A stretch of 64,000 nt of DNA from Stercorarius parasiticus (GCA_013396915.1 VWZL01000903.1:401700-465699), one strand, 5' to 3'. Shown: positions 11,901 to 25,527, counted from the stretch's first letter. Program-made: numbers and translations. The notes: generated from the sequence alone by a model not told the origin.

Positions 11901-14900
11901 GTTAGTGCAGTAGATACTGAAATAGCCACAGGAACTATGAAGGTTGGTATTATTTGGTATCTGGGGACATTTTAAAACCATTATCATCATTTTGCTAAGT
12001 ACTACAGGACAGTCCAGTTAAGAAGTCCTTGTCTGTCAGGAGGAATGTAGAAAGAAGAGCTCTTTAGGCAGTAAAGTTACCCAGCAGGAGCCTGTGGTCT
12101 CCTTGACAGCATAACGAGAGAGGGAAAGAGAAGATGAACAGCTCTTTCAATAACTGGCCACTTTTTTTATTCCATGTAACGGAAATAAAGGAGAGCACTA
12201 TTGTGTCAAGAATCTGGTACTCTTGGCTTTTCCCTAATCTGGAATTGAGTGTACCATTAAAGTGAAATATTGTACGGCCAGTCTGCACCATCCTGGCAGC
12301 AAAGAAGTTGCTTTTGTTTCCTTGTGTTTCTTTCCCATCTTAAAAAAGGAAAATTAAGAAACATTGAGGAACATCTCTTAAGCCCTTCCATAAATGAAAG
12401 GAGTTGGAGCGGGGCAGAGAGAAATAACCAGTTCTTCACTATTTATTAGTTCTCTCATTGCTTTCACCACTTCTGCTTTGAAATGATGCCTCATTTCAAT
12501 GATACATCAAAAATCACATTGCTATGGGTCCATCTGCATTAAAATCCTATGTACAGATTCCACATTGATGGGAACACCATAGGAATTGATGTTGTAATTT
12601 ATTATTCAAATTTCCAATGTTTCCAATACAAGAATGAGGTCTGTAAAGAGAGCTCTAATGAAAACTTTCAGACAAAAATTATCTTTAGGGCTTTCCTTTC
12701 CAAATATAAGCCAACTAAGTTTTGAAGGATAAGTGCAGCTATTTTCCTATGACAATCAATAAATTTTACACACGGTTTTCTATGTATTATGCTACGCAAC
12801 AATCAACTGAGAAACAACTGAGAGAGATTCAATGGCAGAGGTTAATAACTCGAGACAACATCACATCCAAGGCAGCCTATTTCTGCATGACACAACAATG
12901 ACAGATAAGTAGTCCGAAGGGTGCAAAGATAAAGATTAGGCACGCCATAAATGTGGTTTTATGTGCAAAGTCTACAACTTAAAAGCTTACCCTTTATATA
13001 GGTTCAAAAGAATCCTTTGAAAGCAAAGAAAGAGCTTCTTTGAAGTGCTTCTTAATGCACCCAGAAAAATAGAAGTACAAAATTAAACAGATTGGGTACT
13101 GGCAGGAAAAGGACTAATTAACATAACCCGATAGGTGGCAAGCTTCAAATATGACTGTAATAGCGCATTGATGTTAGCAACAAGGGATGAACTCAGGTAC
13201 TTAAACAAAAGACCGTGACAGAGTCTCTGGATTGATAGAAAAACTGGAGACTGCAAAATGCTTTATGTTCTCGAAGTGCCTGTTTTCCTCCATTGGCTGC
13301 AAAGGGATTCCTTCATATGCAAATGGCACACCACATTGGCTGCATCCAACTGAAATGGGAGATTCTGGTAAAGCAGGGCCAAACTATGCCAATCAAATGC
13401 CAGCAAAACTAATAACACAGATAAAGGATCAAGCAGCCAGTAATCTCATGGAAATAGTCCCATGTTCTCACCAAATATTTACCAAAGGTATCACCTTGCC
13501 TTCTGCCCCATCTCAGTCCACATTATGCTTGCTCTTACCTAACACGTCTATTAACAATGTCAGCAAGCAGTGTGTTGCTCAGCATTCAGATCCCAATGGT
13601 ACAGAAGCACCCACTTAATGTGGTCTGATGTTCCAAAGACATCTTCAGGCTCATTGGCTGAGGATGACTGAAAGCTTGAGGTCACAAAGTAAAATCAAAG
13701 ACGTATTCAAAAAATCATCCTCGTGACTGCATGACTTAGATGCTTGCATATGATAATGTAGTCTTTGAACAGCATTAAAATCAGAATATCGTTGTTTCCA
13801 GTTGACAACTGAGGTGCAAGAACTCTATTAGCCCAGCCCCTGTGCTTTTTATGCCCCATGCAAAGAGCATTAGAGTCAGTGGAAAAGGTTCCATGAGTTT
13901 GGGGTAAGAACTTAGCACAGCAAGAGATGTTTCTGAGGCAGGGTGAATCACTTTGGTTCAAAAACCTCTCTCGTCTTGTCTGTCATTCTTTTACACCAGC
14001 ATAATAGCAATGAAGGTATTCAGTGTGAATATCAAAAGGAAATTCTTGGAGGGGACTTTGGAGCTTCTTGAATCCTTTCTTTCCTCTCCCCTGATACCCT
14101 TCTTTTATTTACAAGTTATTGAAAGCTGGACTATATACACCAAGAAATTTCCAGAAACCACCAACTGAGACTAAGGCTTTCACAAGACCAGAGTCTGGGT
14201 ATGAACCTCTTTGGGTTACAAAGCTTTTTAATACCTTGTTGATCAAGGCTCAGTTGAAACTTCAGTGAGAGACTCAGCAACCCAATTACTGTGGTTAACT
14301 GGCCAGCTTTCTTCTTTCCCCTAGGCATAGGTCCTACTTTGTATTAATTTAGAAGGAAAAACTCTCTCTACTCCATACCTTCCAAGCCACCATCATTGCT
14401 GTAGAAATCACGAGTTGCCATGAAAAGAACCAGAAAACCTCCATTTTGTTTCATACCTTGTATCACCTTAAGGGTTTATGAGGATGTGGCTTCACTTATT
14501 TGAACAGCAACCACTTTTTATTCCTGCCAGACTGTGTTAAGAGGGTTTTAATGCTTGTTTAATGAAGCCTGGAGAAACGGAAATGTTATTCCGCTTCTGT
14601 CTGCTTAGCTGCTTTGTTAGGAGTTATATCTCTTACTGAATTTTACCCATTAGTTTTTCAGCAGCAATATTTTTCAGTTTCACTGGAATTACAGCATATA
14701 CTAATCTTTTAAGGAAAGTCCTGTTCTTTGTTCTAGCATGCATTATAAACAGCCTTCCCTGGGGGTTTTGCCTTTTAATCTCATTACAATGATTTATTTG
14801 TTTTTATCTACTTTCTCTTTGAAATAAGATATTTAAAAGTGGTGTTTATAAATTTACTTAGGTATTTGCGTACTGAAAAATTTCCAATGAGATACACAAA

Positions 14901-17340
14901 CGTTTCCTTTAAATATCAAACACTGTTCAAAAATGCAACTTTAGAAAAAACATTGGGTTAGTATTGAATGGAATATTTTGCTGAATATGTTTTCAGGACT
15001 GCCTTTCCAACAAGATTTTTTTCTTTCTTCCCCTGCTTATTTTTAGAGTAATTTGGAGTTTAGTTATATTAGGAGTTGTATTTATATAAACCTTGTTTGA
15101 GTTATCATGGCATGCTACCTTTTCTTTTTAATTCTCCCGGCTAGAGCATTTGTGCTATTATCAGTAGTTTCACTGAACATTACAATATTCAATACAAACA
15201 GGTATTTCTTAGCTTAAACATTCAATTGAACTGTCTACCCTGTGGGTAAAGATTTGTCCTTGACAAAGATGAGCTTTCTCCAGGGACCATTGAAGTCCAT
15301 GGAGAGATCTTTCAAAGGACTAAAGGCGATAACAATTAGAGCTTTCAAGTTCAAAAACCACTTCTTTGACCCTACTTCGTACAAAAAACTTAGAGTAAAT
15401 GTATGTGGGATAAATTTAATAAAATACAACAAACAAAATATTTCACTGCACACACTTCTTCCCTTGAGGTATAAGGAAAAGAGCAAACATGCAACAGATG
15501 TTAGTCATTTCTAAAGGCATGGCAATAGCATGATGAAGGGAACAGTCTGAGAACCAATACTCACTGCAACTTTTATATGATAGCTATGCAGCATATGTTT
15601 TCATTGCCATTCATAGCTCATTTTAAACAAGTTTTATTTCCAAAGCTGGCTTCTTCATTTAGGTCCCAACTCTTGTGCTAAGGGTGGAAAGTGGGGGATG
15701 TGGGAGAAGTAAAGTACTCCTTCGAAGACAAAACTGGCAGGGTACCTTCTCTAGAAGCTTCCGACAGCGGTTACTGTCCCTCCTCTCACTGACTTCTCTC
15801 ACTGTCTTTGGAAATTTTTGTGTAAAAAAGACCCTGATGATGAATACTGGGAATATTTCTCTCTAGAACTGTCCTACGTGGATTCTAGAGCCTCAGTGAA
15901 GACTGAGTGAGAGGGGTTTGTACTTATTGTTTTACAGCTACAGGTTTAGTTGGGGAACTCTCCTAACTTTTTTCCACATTTCACTCATATGTATCATGCT
16001 GGCTTGAAGCCTCATGAAATAAATTTTAACAGGGAGAATAAATAATACAAGCCTTTAAGTACCTCACTGCTGATATCACAAAGGATTTTTCTAAACTGTT
16101 GTTTTGAAGAATCATTTTTCTCCTCTTGGACATACATTGTCTCTCTGTTATTTCTGTTAGAAGTCCCCATAAGAGTAACAACATCCTTCAAGACTAGGTA
16201 AAAACAATCTGTGTTCAAAGCAAAGCGTGATCTGAATCTGTAACATCAAAACTTTGCAGAGCTATTAAAATTCATGTTCTAGAAGACATAGCTTGATATT
16301 CTTTATTGCATCATTTGGAAAAGGAACCAGTTTTTAAATGTTACTGAAAAATACACTAGAAACGTGTAATCCAGTTTGCTTTCTAAGTCAGGAGGCTTTT
16401 ATATTACATAACAGTTTAGAAGGAACTTTTACTTACTTATAAACATAAAACATCCACTCCAAAGCTCTGCATATTTTGTGTCCAAAACTATCTTATTTTG
16501 AGTTTTATTTACTTGGGCTTCTTGATGGGGAAAAAACACCCACATAAAATATGATAATGAAAATCAGCATAATGCATAATTTTGTGTGACTTCAGCTGTT
16601 ATAAGTCAGTATGAAGCCTTCCAGCTCCCACAGTTGGCAGTGCATTACAGAAGGGTCAATATTTCCAAAATATTTTTTAACAATAGGAACTATTAGAGCA
16701 TCCAAATATTGGCTCGGGCTTCCAAACATAATTGGTTTCTCTAGAAAGGTCAGTTTCTCTTTGAACAGGTTTTAAGAGCAATTTTCTAGAAGGGTAAAAC
16801 TGACAAATTCCTGATTCAGTCCAGATGGTGTGGGGGTTTGGGTTTTTCTTTAAGTAAATCTATCTTCCATTTCATAATTTGAAAACCTAGGTAAACACTA
16901 AATAAATAAATAAACAAACAAATTGGGGGCCTTGTGTAAATGTCTTGTTCAAGGAGTTCTAGCAACTGTTTATGGGACTGATGAGGGTGAACAGGACAAA
17001 TATAACAGCAAAGCTCTCAGGGATAACAGTCACAGGGCTCAAAGCCTCCAAACAAACACGCTGCTTATTTTCTGTAGCTGTCTTAATTGGCCTAACTGCA
17101 GGTAATTAAGTTTGAAAGAGTGCTGTCCAAGGACACAGAAAAGAAGTAGAATCACTCTGACACTCCGAATTCATTCAGATGTAGGATTGTCAGATGTGGT
17201 TTTTCCCTTGACGCTGATATTGAATCGATTTATGATGAAATTATCTCTCACACTCTCTTGTCCATCACCCAATGTTACACATGATTTCCTACCACACACC
17301 TTTCCATGCACTCTTTCGCTTGGTCACAAGGTGAAATCAA
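8994..17340. other. Unique AT-rich sequence, no gene seen
   Basis: There is no recognisable gene, RNA or transposon. The longest frame (13232-13618, 128 codons) matches nothing I know and has no supporting context. There is a short AT alternation near 10671-10682, a ten-base duplication near 11286, and an (AAAT)/(AAAC) run near 16899-16922. The interval 14520-14960 is unique and AT-rich with no repeats. Confidence 0.6.
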
Positions 17341-17406
17341 GGTCTCATTGAAGATTATGTTCACTGTTACATTGACCGGTGCCAAAACCGGTGCTCCAAT
17401 GAGACC
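17341..17406. other. Nested inverted repeat around paired ACCGGT palindromes
   Basis: GGTCTCATTG at 17341-17350 is perfectly complementary to CAATGAGACC at 17397-17406. Inside the loop, ACCGGTGC occurs twice (17375-17382 and 17387-17394). Because ACCGGT is itself a palindrome, the two copies can also pair with each other. A 10-bp arm with a 46-base loop can arise by chance in a 64-kb window. Confidence 0.6.
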
Positions 17407-18070
17407 CAGTAATTCAAACAGTCTACTACCACTGTATGAGTTGAAAAATAAAATTCACACAAACCAGTCTTTACAAACTTGATAACCTCAATTAGCATCC
17501 ATAATGTATTTTCAGGGAACTAAACAAGTGGATTCCTTTTAAAAGCTTTGCATTCCTGGGAGATCACATCACAGAAAAAACATCTTATTTCGTTCCTAGT
17601 ACTTTTCAAAGTAGTTCAGCAGGCTTCCAAATACCCTTCTTATATGATAGGCATAGCCAGTATCAGAACAATTATGATTTTATCAGTGTTGCTCTTCATT
17701 TCCAGAGAAGACTCTACATTTGAACACTGTTGAAAAGTCTCTTTCCTTATCCTCCTGCAGAGTGAATTATTTCCCAAGAACACTAGAATTCATTCTTATT
17801 CTATAGTGTTTTAAGTCACTCTTATTTGCGTTGAATTCTTGAAGAACTGAAATCCTGTCTAAAATAGTCCCTGTGGAGTTTTTATTCTTATTTCCTAAAA
17901 CAACTTTTTCAATTTCATACAAAAAAGTCATTCAGGTTTGAGTAAAAAGGAAAAAAAATTCCTTTGAATTCACTTGACCTTTTCTAGAACAGAAGCAATC
18001 ATTTCCATTTTTCAAAGGAATATTGTACTTAAAGAATATGTTTGCTCACCTTGTGATGGAGAATACTATT
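17407..18070. other. Unique AT-rich sequence, no gene seen
   Basis: Only short open frames and short A- or T-runs are present; nothing here can be classified. Confidence 0.6.
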
Positions 18071-18302
18071 GAAATTCCATCTGAACACAAGAAAATGCAT
18101 TTTTATTGCAGTAGTTTTCAAACACCAGAAGAGGTTGCCAAGAAACCTTGTCGAGTCTCTGTCTGTGGGTATGTTAAAAAAAACCAAACAACTGGACACG
18201 GTCCAGGGCAACCTACTCTAGCTGACCATGCCCTGTACAGGAGGTGGGACTAGACAATCTCAAGAGGTTCCTTACAGCCTCAGCCATCCCATGGTTCTGT
18301 GA
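18071..18302 (+). mobile_element. CR1 LINE, 5'-truncated 3' end
   Basis: The order of blocks matches the end of avian CR1: a CTGAACA...GAAAA...TTTTTATTG block (remnant of the ORF2 C-terminus), an AGGTTGCC block, GGTCCAGGGCAACCT, then GGTGGGACTAGACAATCTC and a terminal CCATGGTTCTGTGA-like sequence. The copy is diverged, with an A-rich insertion near 18177-18184. It runs on the + strand, is truncated at its 5' end, and no reading frame survives. Confidence 0.9.
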
Positions 18303-18756
18303 CTACATGTGAAATAGAAACATCAAGGTTCTTCATCCCTCAAGACAGTATATAAAACACCTTGGAATATTTGTCTCAAAAAAAGCCAGAAATAAAACCA
18401 AGCATTTAAATCAAAAACCAACCAACCAAAAATTACTATTACACTAACATTTGTAAGCTGCTGACTTTGAAACATCTTCTGTTATCACTTGTTATTACTA
18501 GAGCAACTATTTGTCGAAATGCATATCAACACAACAAATAATAAAATTCCAGGCTTAAAATATCAGAGGTGCAATCACAGGACCTTCGGCACTGGCCTCT
18601 GTATCCTCCACTCTAATGTCCTGTCTTTATCTGTAAAGTATTTTACAGTGTCAAAACATCTTTTAATCAATATTATCATAAATGGATCTTCTTATATGCT
18701 ACATGAGATCATATTTCTCTCCGTGCAGAAGGCCTTTACAACAAACTGGAAGAAAC
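18303..18756. other. Unique sequence between a CR1 tail and a tandem repeat
   Basis: AT-rich, with no gene or repeat recognised. Confidence 0.6.
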
Positions 18757-18823
18757 AGGAAAGAAAACAAGAAGAAAACAGGAAAGAAACAAGAAGAAAA
18801 CAGGAAAGAAACAAGAAGAAACT
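18757..18823 (+). repeat. Tandem repeat, period 22, three units
   Basis: The unit AGGAAAGAAACAAGAAGAAA plus AC is repeated three times. The first copy carries one extra A, and the last ends in a single change before unique sequence. The tract is almost free of T, so it keeps frames open on both strands (18489-18875 and its antisense 18699-19076). Those frames are therefore not evidence of a gene. Confidence 0.93.
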
Positions 18824-20187
18824 TGCAGTGTATAGTCCCTTCCTCTTTCAAGCCCAGGCCATAAAGAAACTGTAAACTTTTCACAACTGTGTAGAGGTTT
18901 TTCTTGTTTCTATCATTCCCCACTGACATCAAAATCTCATAGTACGATGAACAGAAATCTAAATTCCCACACTTTCTTTTGGTTAAGAATAAATCTGCAA
19001 ATTTAAGTATGTATATTGTGTTTTTCTTATTATGTGGAACAGACTCCACATAATTCTCACCTTTGAATATTCCCATTAGAAAACTTGTAAGTTACAAATA
19101 ATTTTAAGTTAAATGAGCAAAAATCTATATGACACTGCAGTATGAGACTTCCTCCATGAGAAAACCCCATTACTTTAATTGCTAGGATATGGTCTCTCTC
19201 AGACAGCAGACTTTCTGACCTGGCTTCCCATTCCACAGCTCACATACCTCTACATGCAGAACCTTATCTTCCCTCAGCTTTGCCCCATCTCTCCACAACC
19301 CCCTTCTAAGGTCTTCCTCCTCACCTAGAAGTTTGTACAACACAGATTACAAGCATATTAGCGGTAGCTAAACTCTCATTTTCCAGGGCTAGGTAGCTCT
19401 CCCTGGACCTGCTAAGTACCACTTTCATTTACCATCTATCTCTGGCAAGTAGATTTTGAGCTGTAGCACTCAGTTGCCACCTTTCATCCACAGCTGCATT
19501 TTACTAGTGAAGGAAGCAATTTCTGAGTAATCAGTAAATTAGGTTATAGAGCACTTTGGGATGCTTCTGGATGACAGGTGTTATGTAAAAAGAAATCATT
19601 CCCACCAAATCATTAGTGACAAAGCCATTATTAGCTGATGGCAGGCTGGAAGTCAAAGTAAAATGAATTGCTATTCACTTCAGTAACACCTTTAATTTGT
19701 CACAGCCTAAACCAAAGAGCCCGTTCTGCTACATTATGTGAAAAAGGTCACATTAGCCATAGCTGTAACTTGATGGCTCCTCATGACTCAAGGCAGACAT
19801 GCAGACCCCCTGAAGTGCAACATCAGTCAAAGGGCACCACTTCAAGTGCATCACGGCCTTCCTGTGCAGGGAGGTCCTACAAAGAGCCCTGCATGTTCCA
19901 AGGGGCAGAACTTTTCGGTAGTGGACGGGCTACCTAGAGCTACCTCAGGTAGACCCTCCCCAGGCCTTCTGCCCCGTATTTTATCTGCAAAAATAGTTCC
20001 AAACCCTAGCAAACAATATGCAAAAATTCAGTTAAATTCAGGTAGAACGTCACAAGTTTTGTTTCTTGACTGATTTTTAACTTACTGAATCTCATTCCCA
20101 GGGTTTCTGATCATTTACATTAGTCTGCATGAAGATTTCATCTGCATGGGTTAAAAGTCATCTTCTTCCATAACAGGGAAGTCAGCT
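18824..20187. other. Unique sequence, no gene seen; GC-richer patch near 19.8 kb
   Basis: Open frames are below 100 codons and unrecognised. The part at 19780-19980 is richer in G and C than its surroundings and could be an old repeat, but I cannot assign it. Confidence 0.55.
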
Positions 20188-20220
20188 CATATGTGTGCAT
20201 GCATGCGCATGCATGTGCAT
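20188..20220. repeat. Alternating purine-pyrimidine tract (TG/CA with GCATGC)
   Basis: Thirty-three consecutive bases alternate pyrimidine and purine without a break. They are made of ATATGTGTGCATGC-type sequence with a central GCGC. Tracts of this kind are prone to form left-handed Z-DNA. There is no gene next to it. Confidence 0.9.
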
Positions 20221-20513
20221 TTTTGAGGGTGGTGGTAAATACATCTGCCTAACTACGAATACAGTAATCTGGCAATTATTCTTTAAAAAGCAATCCATTT
20301 AATATATATGTCTTCTAGCAGTATTTAGAGATCCAGTCTCAGTTTTGCTTACCACCACATTATATTATATACATAGTAACGTATGTTAATAAACTAGGCA
20401 ATAAATGGATCTTCCATCTAATAAATCGAAAAACAAACAAACAAAAAAACTCCTAAATTCAAATGCCGTGTTTTATAGCAATGCAAAGAGAAATTAAAAA
20501 CTGCCCTGGCCAG

Positions 20514-20537
20514 AAAATAAATAAATAAATAAATAAA
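20514..20537 (+). repeat. (AAAT)6 microsatellite
   Basis: Perfect tetranucleotide repeat of about six units in unique AT-rich DNA. Confidence 0.95.
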
Positions 20538-23500
20538 GGTCAGTGCTGTGCTTTAACTGTGTCCCCGTATGGGAATTCTCCAAGGAGTGTGTCAGTGAAA
20601 GAGGCACAATGGCTAATGCAAGAAGTTTATGAAGATGACGTATCACTGCATCTGCAAGAGTGGCAATCTGCAGTCAGTTCCAGCTCTTCACCCAGACACA
20701 ATTAAGCTAGAAATCTAATGAATCTTAGCATAGAAATATGTGTTACATTAAATCAATTTTTGTAGTTAAGAGGCAAATTAAGTTTAAATTAAAGAAGAGC
20801 ATTGCTTAAAAGACCCATCAGCAAATGTAATAGCTGTCACTTTAGACACAAAGACATGATTTAGACATGACCGAGGTGTTATTTACTTCCAGCAACCTTT
20901 ACCATTAGAGAACACAAATATATCTTTTGAGAGGCTGCATGTGACATATTTAGTTGTTGTTACCCCACCTGAGTCTCTGGAGCAAACTAAGTAAGAAATT
21001 CACTGTGGCTGAAAATACAAAATACGGCCAATTAAAAGAGTGCATTATTTGCCATCTCATATTTATTACATATTTTATATGTAGCAATGTTCCTATTTGC
21101 ATTCCCATTGCTACAGAGAGGCTCACTTGTGAAAGCAGAGACTGCTGATGAAGTCCGTGACAGTATTCAGTTGATTTTGGAAGAGAATAATTGTTCACAT
21201 ACAGAGAAAACACTAATAATTTGAACTAAAATGAACTTAGAGTTCAAGTTCTGAATGCTGGCATTTAGAGTAAGAGGTAAAGCTCAAGTTCATACGCACA
21301 AGGATCCTTCCCAATTCACTTTTTCAAAGCATTTAAATAAAATAATGCAAAAAAGAAAGAGGATGGATTAAAAATACAGGACAGAAAAATGTTTAAAAAT
21401 AAGGTCAGAAAAAAGGACAGAATGACAGAAAGGACAGGAGTAAGGTGTAAAAAACTGAAGTCTGAACTTCCCATGCTAAATATTCTACATCAAAGTTGTG
21501 GTGGAATTGCAAATATATTTTGAATTCACCGTCTAAGTCTTCCTGGAATAGAAAGCATTAGACCAGAAACAGTCTCTGGAATACGCATTTCTCAGACTAA
21601 GAAAATCCTCTATAATTTCAGCTGGCGTGCTTTCCATGTCATAGATATATTTATGGCAGTCTATTATCCAAACAGGCTGTTTGAACTTCACTCTGTTACA
21701 ATCTATGACATATTCAATTTTCTGCCTTTGCTGCTTTCCACATCAATGGATTTTATATTGTCTACAAGAGGTTGAGGCATTTTCCTACTGCTCACTTTAG
21801 AAGATACAGACAAAAGCATGTCCTGTCTTCAAACTAATTTTCAAACACTTCTCTCATAATGCAGACTATTTCCATGACTTTTATTTGCATTTCCAGTCTC
21901 CCATAACAATTGAATAATCTTTTCTAGGTTTAATGGACTACACAAATGCATTAGTGAGCTCACCATTCAGAGACCAAAGGTGTGTTAAAACAGTCCCGAA
22001 CTATGTTTACAAGTTTAAGTGGAAAAAAACTCCACAAAGAGCTTGAATTTTTATCTCAGATGAATTCCTGTACTGCAGATGTAAATTTTAGCTTTTTCCA
22101 AATCTGCAATCTGCATGAGAAATGCTTATATAAGCACAGGATTTGGAGGGCATTTTGTAAAGTATGGTACTACTTATTATAACAGAAGGCATCCTCTCCT
22201 CTCACTTTCATGATTCTTCACCTGGCAAAAGTTCCAGCATTGCCATTTCGATTTAGTTTTGTAGCTTCATCTAGTTTCATGCAGATAGTTTCTTTCTGCT
22301 TCACCAGCAGAGCATAAAATAGAGCATGCTTGTAGTTCACCAGAAATGTGATAAAATATCTAATACATCTTCAACACAAAAAGCACCAATAGCTGTCAAA
22401 CACCCATCTTTGAAGGCAACTTTTTACATGAATAGTTCAAGAATTTCATAGTTTTTGGTAACCCCAGAGACTTTATAATTAAGAATTCATTTAATATGAG
22501 GTAAGTACTTTGAAAACATTCATGATAACTTGTGGATGCATTCCCAACCTTTTGGGATCAAAAGGAAAGGCTGCAGCCCATATTTCAGACTGGTCTTCAA
22601 AAAACTACAAGATGTTCTTCCAGAAAGATGTTATGGAATATCTTTGGGTATAACCTGCATTTTGGGAACTGTGAAAGCTACCAAAACATTTTAATTGGTG
22701 ATCTTTACCAGAACATTGGAAATACTTAAGATCCGTTAATACTATCTACGGAAACACAAGCTAGTGTTTCTTGTAAAATTTCTCAGTCCATGCTGCCATG
22801 CACTACATAAGTTTTCCATGGCTAGACTTCTTTGTCATTGCACTTCAAGCCTTGTTCTGTTCTCAAAGCTAATAGGTTTCCAGAGTAACGTAAATGACCT
22901 CAGCAAGCATAAAGGTACTAGCAGAATATGGACCTAGATTACTATAAAGTCCCAGAAATTTTGAAGGCTTAGTCATTACATTATTTATTTCCCAACCTCT
23001 CTGAATTCTAAGAACCTTCTGCTAGCCCTGATTATACTTTAACAGGGAGACCTGTAGGCAAGGTTTAGCCCTAAAGGGCTTTACATTATCAATTCTCTGT
23101 AGAAGAGAATTCTCCATTAAAATTAGTGTGATCTGTAACAGATACAACTACGGAATAGTAAGATAGAAAGGACAAAAAGGAAACTAATTTAACTCTTTTT
23201 CCTTGTACAGTTCAAACATCAAGCTTTTTCTTGACATCCCTTCCTGTTTCAAAAGCACTGGATAGCCAAGTAACACCATTATAACCTCCTAGAAGCATAC
23301 CTGTGCTGACAATATTGGTATCGTTGCAGAAAGAAGAGTAGCAGTTGGTAGGTGTTTCAGTAGAAACTAAAGAAAGTTTTGTCTGTCTTACAGGTTTTTT
23401 TCTTCACTTACTCCTATCAACATCTCCCTTGCTCGCAGTAGAAAACCAGATACAAAGGCAGAACAGAAATAGTATCATGTTACACACCATGTTAATCATT

Positions 23501-25150
23501 GATTCTCACAGATCTCCCAATTTAGTGAACATCTTGAAATGAGTCCAGAAAGCTTTTGTGACAGTATTTTCAGAGGGATTTCTCATTTTGGGTCCTTCTT
23601 CTGAACAGCTTTACCTAAGAACAGAAAATTTTGCTCTGGAGCAGCAGAGAAGATTGAGTGAAAACAAAGCCCTTCCTTGTTTCCTTCTCTTTTTCTGTTT
23701 TCGTGTCAATTCACAGAAGCAAGAGGTTGGGAAGCCTCATCCCGAAATTCTGGAATGGCAGGAACAGGAGCTTAATACTGATCAGACTCTGTCACTGATT
23801 TGGAGAACATGCTACACCAGTGCTTGACAGGATAAATCTTGTTGTGTTTTATCACTACATAATATGTATGGCAATGAAACATATACAGGCAGGTGAGGAA
23901 CGTAAAATGCATGATCTTAGAAGAGGACCTCAGGACACTACCCAGTTCCTCTTCCAGCACAGGCAGTTTGTACAGCAGCAAAGCACACTCACTTTGATGC
24001 AAGCAAATCTAGTCTAGTCTTCAAAACCGCTGGTCATAAGCACCTCACTACCTGCCCAGAGAGTTTCTTTCAGAAATTCATTGCACTTTAAAGAAAGAAA
24101 TTCTTTCTAATAACCAAGTCTGTCTATCTGGAAATGAAACTGGAGCTTCTAGGCCAGTTTGAGAATCAGTCTTCTGACTGAAGTGAAAATTGTGATGTGT
24201 TTCATGATGACATAATAACACAATGACCCCATGAAGCTTTTTAAACTGACAGGAACTAATTTGAGAGAGAATAAGACACATTTTATAACTTTGCACTCTA
24301 ATCTTAATCATTCATCTTGGATGCTAAAAAGAGGGAAATTTTCCAAGCTGCTTATTTCCTAGTCCAATCCTTAGGCTAACCAGATCTTCTTATGGAATTC
24401 AGATTGGTCTTTTGTATTTCACCAAGCCTGCATCTGTGTACACAAATAAGTGGTAACACCAAGAGTTTTGAGCCACCACTAGAGAGACTCTAACTTTCAG
24501 AATTACCGATTAACATAGCAACTGCAAAACAACCTGTACTTACCATTTTACATGTGTTACTGTAATCTTGTAGTTATTCAATTAGTTTAGCCTTTTTCAG
24601 ATTTATTTTCATTGGTTTTGTACTTTAAAAATGTTTGCCAAATGTTCAGATTTCTGCATCTGGACTTCGTAAAATATTCAGTTAAAGCCTGCCTCTGCAC
24701 CAACAGAAGGTGTTGGGAGCTTTAATCAAGAGGATAATACTAACTGGCTGTCTGCAGGGTGTGATCATCTGTATCACATTAGTTTTGCTCCCTAATTACA
24801 TAAATTAACTTCTATGACTAAGAGGAGGTGGGAAAAACCAAAAGCTTTTCAGAAGAGGTAGCACAGGTACTCCTATCATTAATCTCTCCATGAACACACT
24901 AAAGAATTAGAGAGTTCGGCTTTTCAGAAGCATTCTTGGAGGCAAATCATTCCCGAGAATGTTTGTATACAACTTATTTAAAGGGTATTTAACAGTATTG
25001 AAAGGCTTGCAGGGCTTTTATCCAAAGAAATATTCACCCCATGAATCTTCTTATTTCAAACAAAGAGTTCCATCTGCAGCAGTAATTAAGGAAGCTTGGT
25101 TTTCTCTATACGTCCACATGCACAGTGGTTGGAATCTCAGGTCAGATTAT
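20538..25150. other. Unique AT-rich sequence, no gene seen
   Basis: No frame above 90 codons and no recognisable transposon. A short palindrome (AGAAAGAA, one base, TTCTTTCT) is at 24092-24108. Confidence 0.6.
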
Positions 25151-25237
25151 AATCACAGAATGATAGGGGTTGGAAGAGACCTCTGGAGACCACCTAGTCC
25201 AACCCCCCTGCCAGAGCAGGGTCACCTAGAGCAGGTA
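25151..25237 (-). mobile_element. CR1 LINE, extreme 3' end
   Basis: Reading the + strand, AATCACAGAATGATAGGGGT, then TTGGAAGAGACCTCTGGAG, CACCTAGTCCAACCCCCCTG and GCAGGGTCACCTAGAGCAGG form the reverse complement of the CR1 tail. The element therefore runs on the minus strand and is truncated to about 87 bases. It is close to the general avian CR1 end, so it is probably younger than the copy at 36.7 kb. Confidence 0.95.
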
Positions 25238-25527
25238 GGTGAACAAAAAGTTTTTGAATATTTTTGTTAAGGACTCCTTAGTGTCTAATAATATAGTTAG
25301 GTTATTTTTTTTACCTGTACACTTGTATGGTTACCCTGTATTTCCATATTTTTTATGGAGTTCGTAAGAGTGACTAAATCTTTGAGATTGTTACACTGTT
25401 GTATTAATTCAGGATTGGCAAGTAGATTTGAAAGTTATGCTGTGATAGAATGAATACTAGACAAGTAGGAACACTGTTTCTTCAAGATACTTGCATAAGA
25501 ACTATAGCTTCCTCTCAGCACTGCCGC

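Noticed and set aside
13232..13618. 128-codon plus-strand frame
   Set aside because: Matches nothing I know and has no neighbouring gene structure; one such frame is expected by chance in 64 kb read in six frames.
15687..15712. G-rich stretch considered as a second G-quadruplex
   Set aside because: Only three separated runs of three or more G within allowed loop lengths; the rule needs four.
18489..19076. Overlapping 128- and 125-codon frames on opposite strands
   Set aside because: They stay open because of the 22-bp purine-rich tandem repeat, which lacks stop codons in both directions.
24092..24108. AGAAAGAA / TTCTTTCT palindrome
   Set aside because: Low-complexity purine/pyrimidine sequence makes such pairs common; no further structure.
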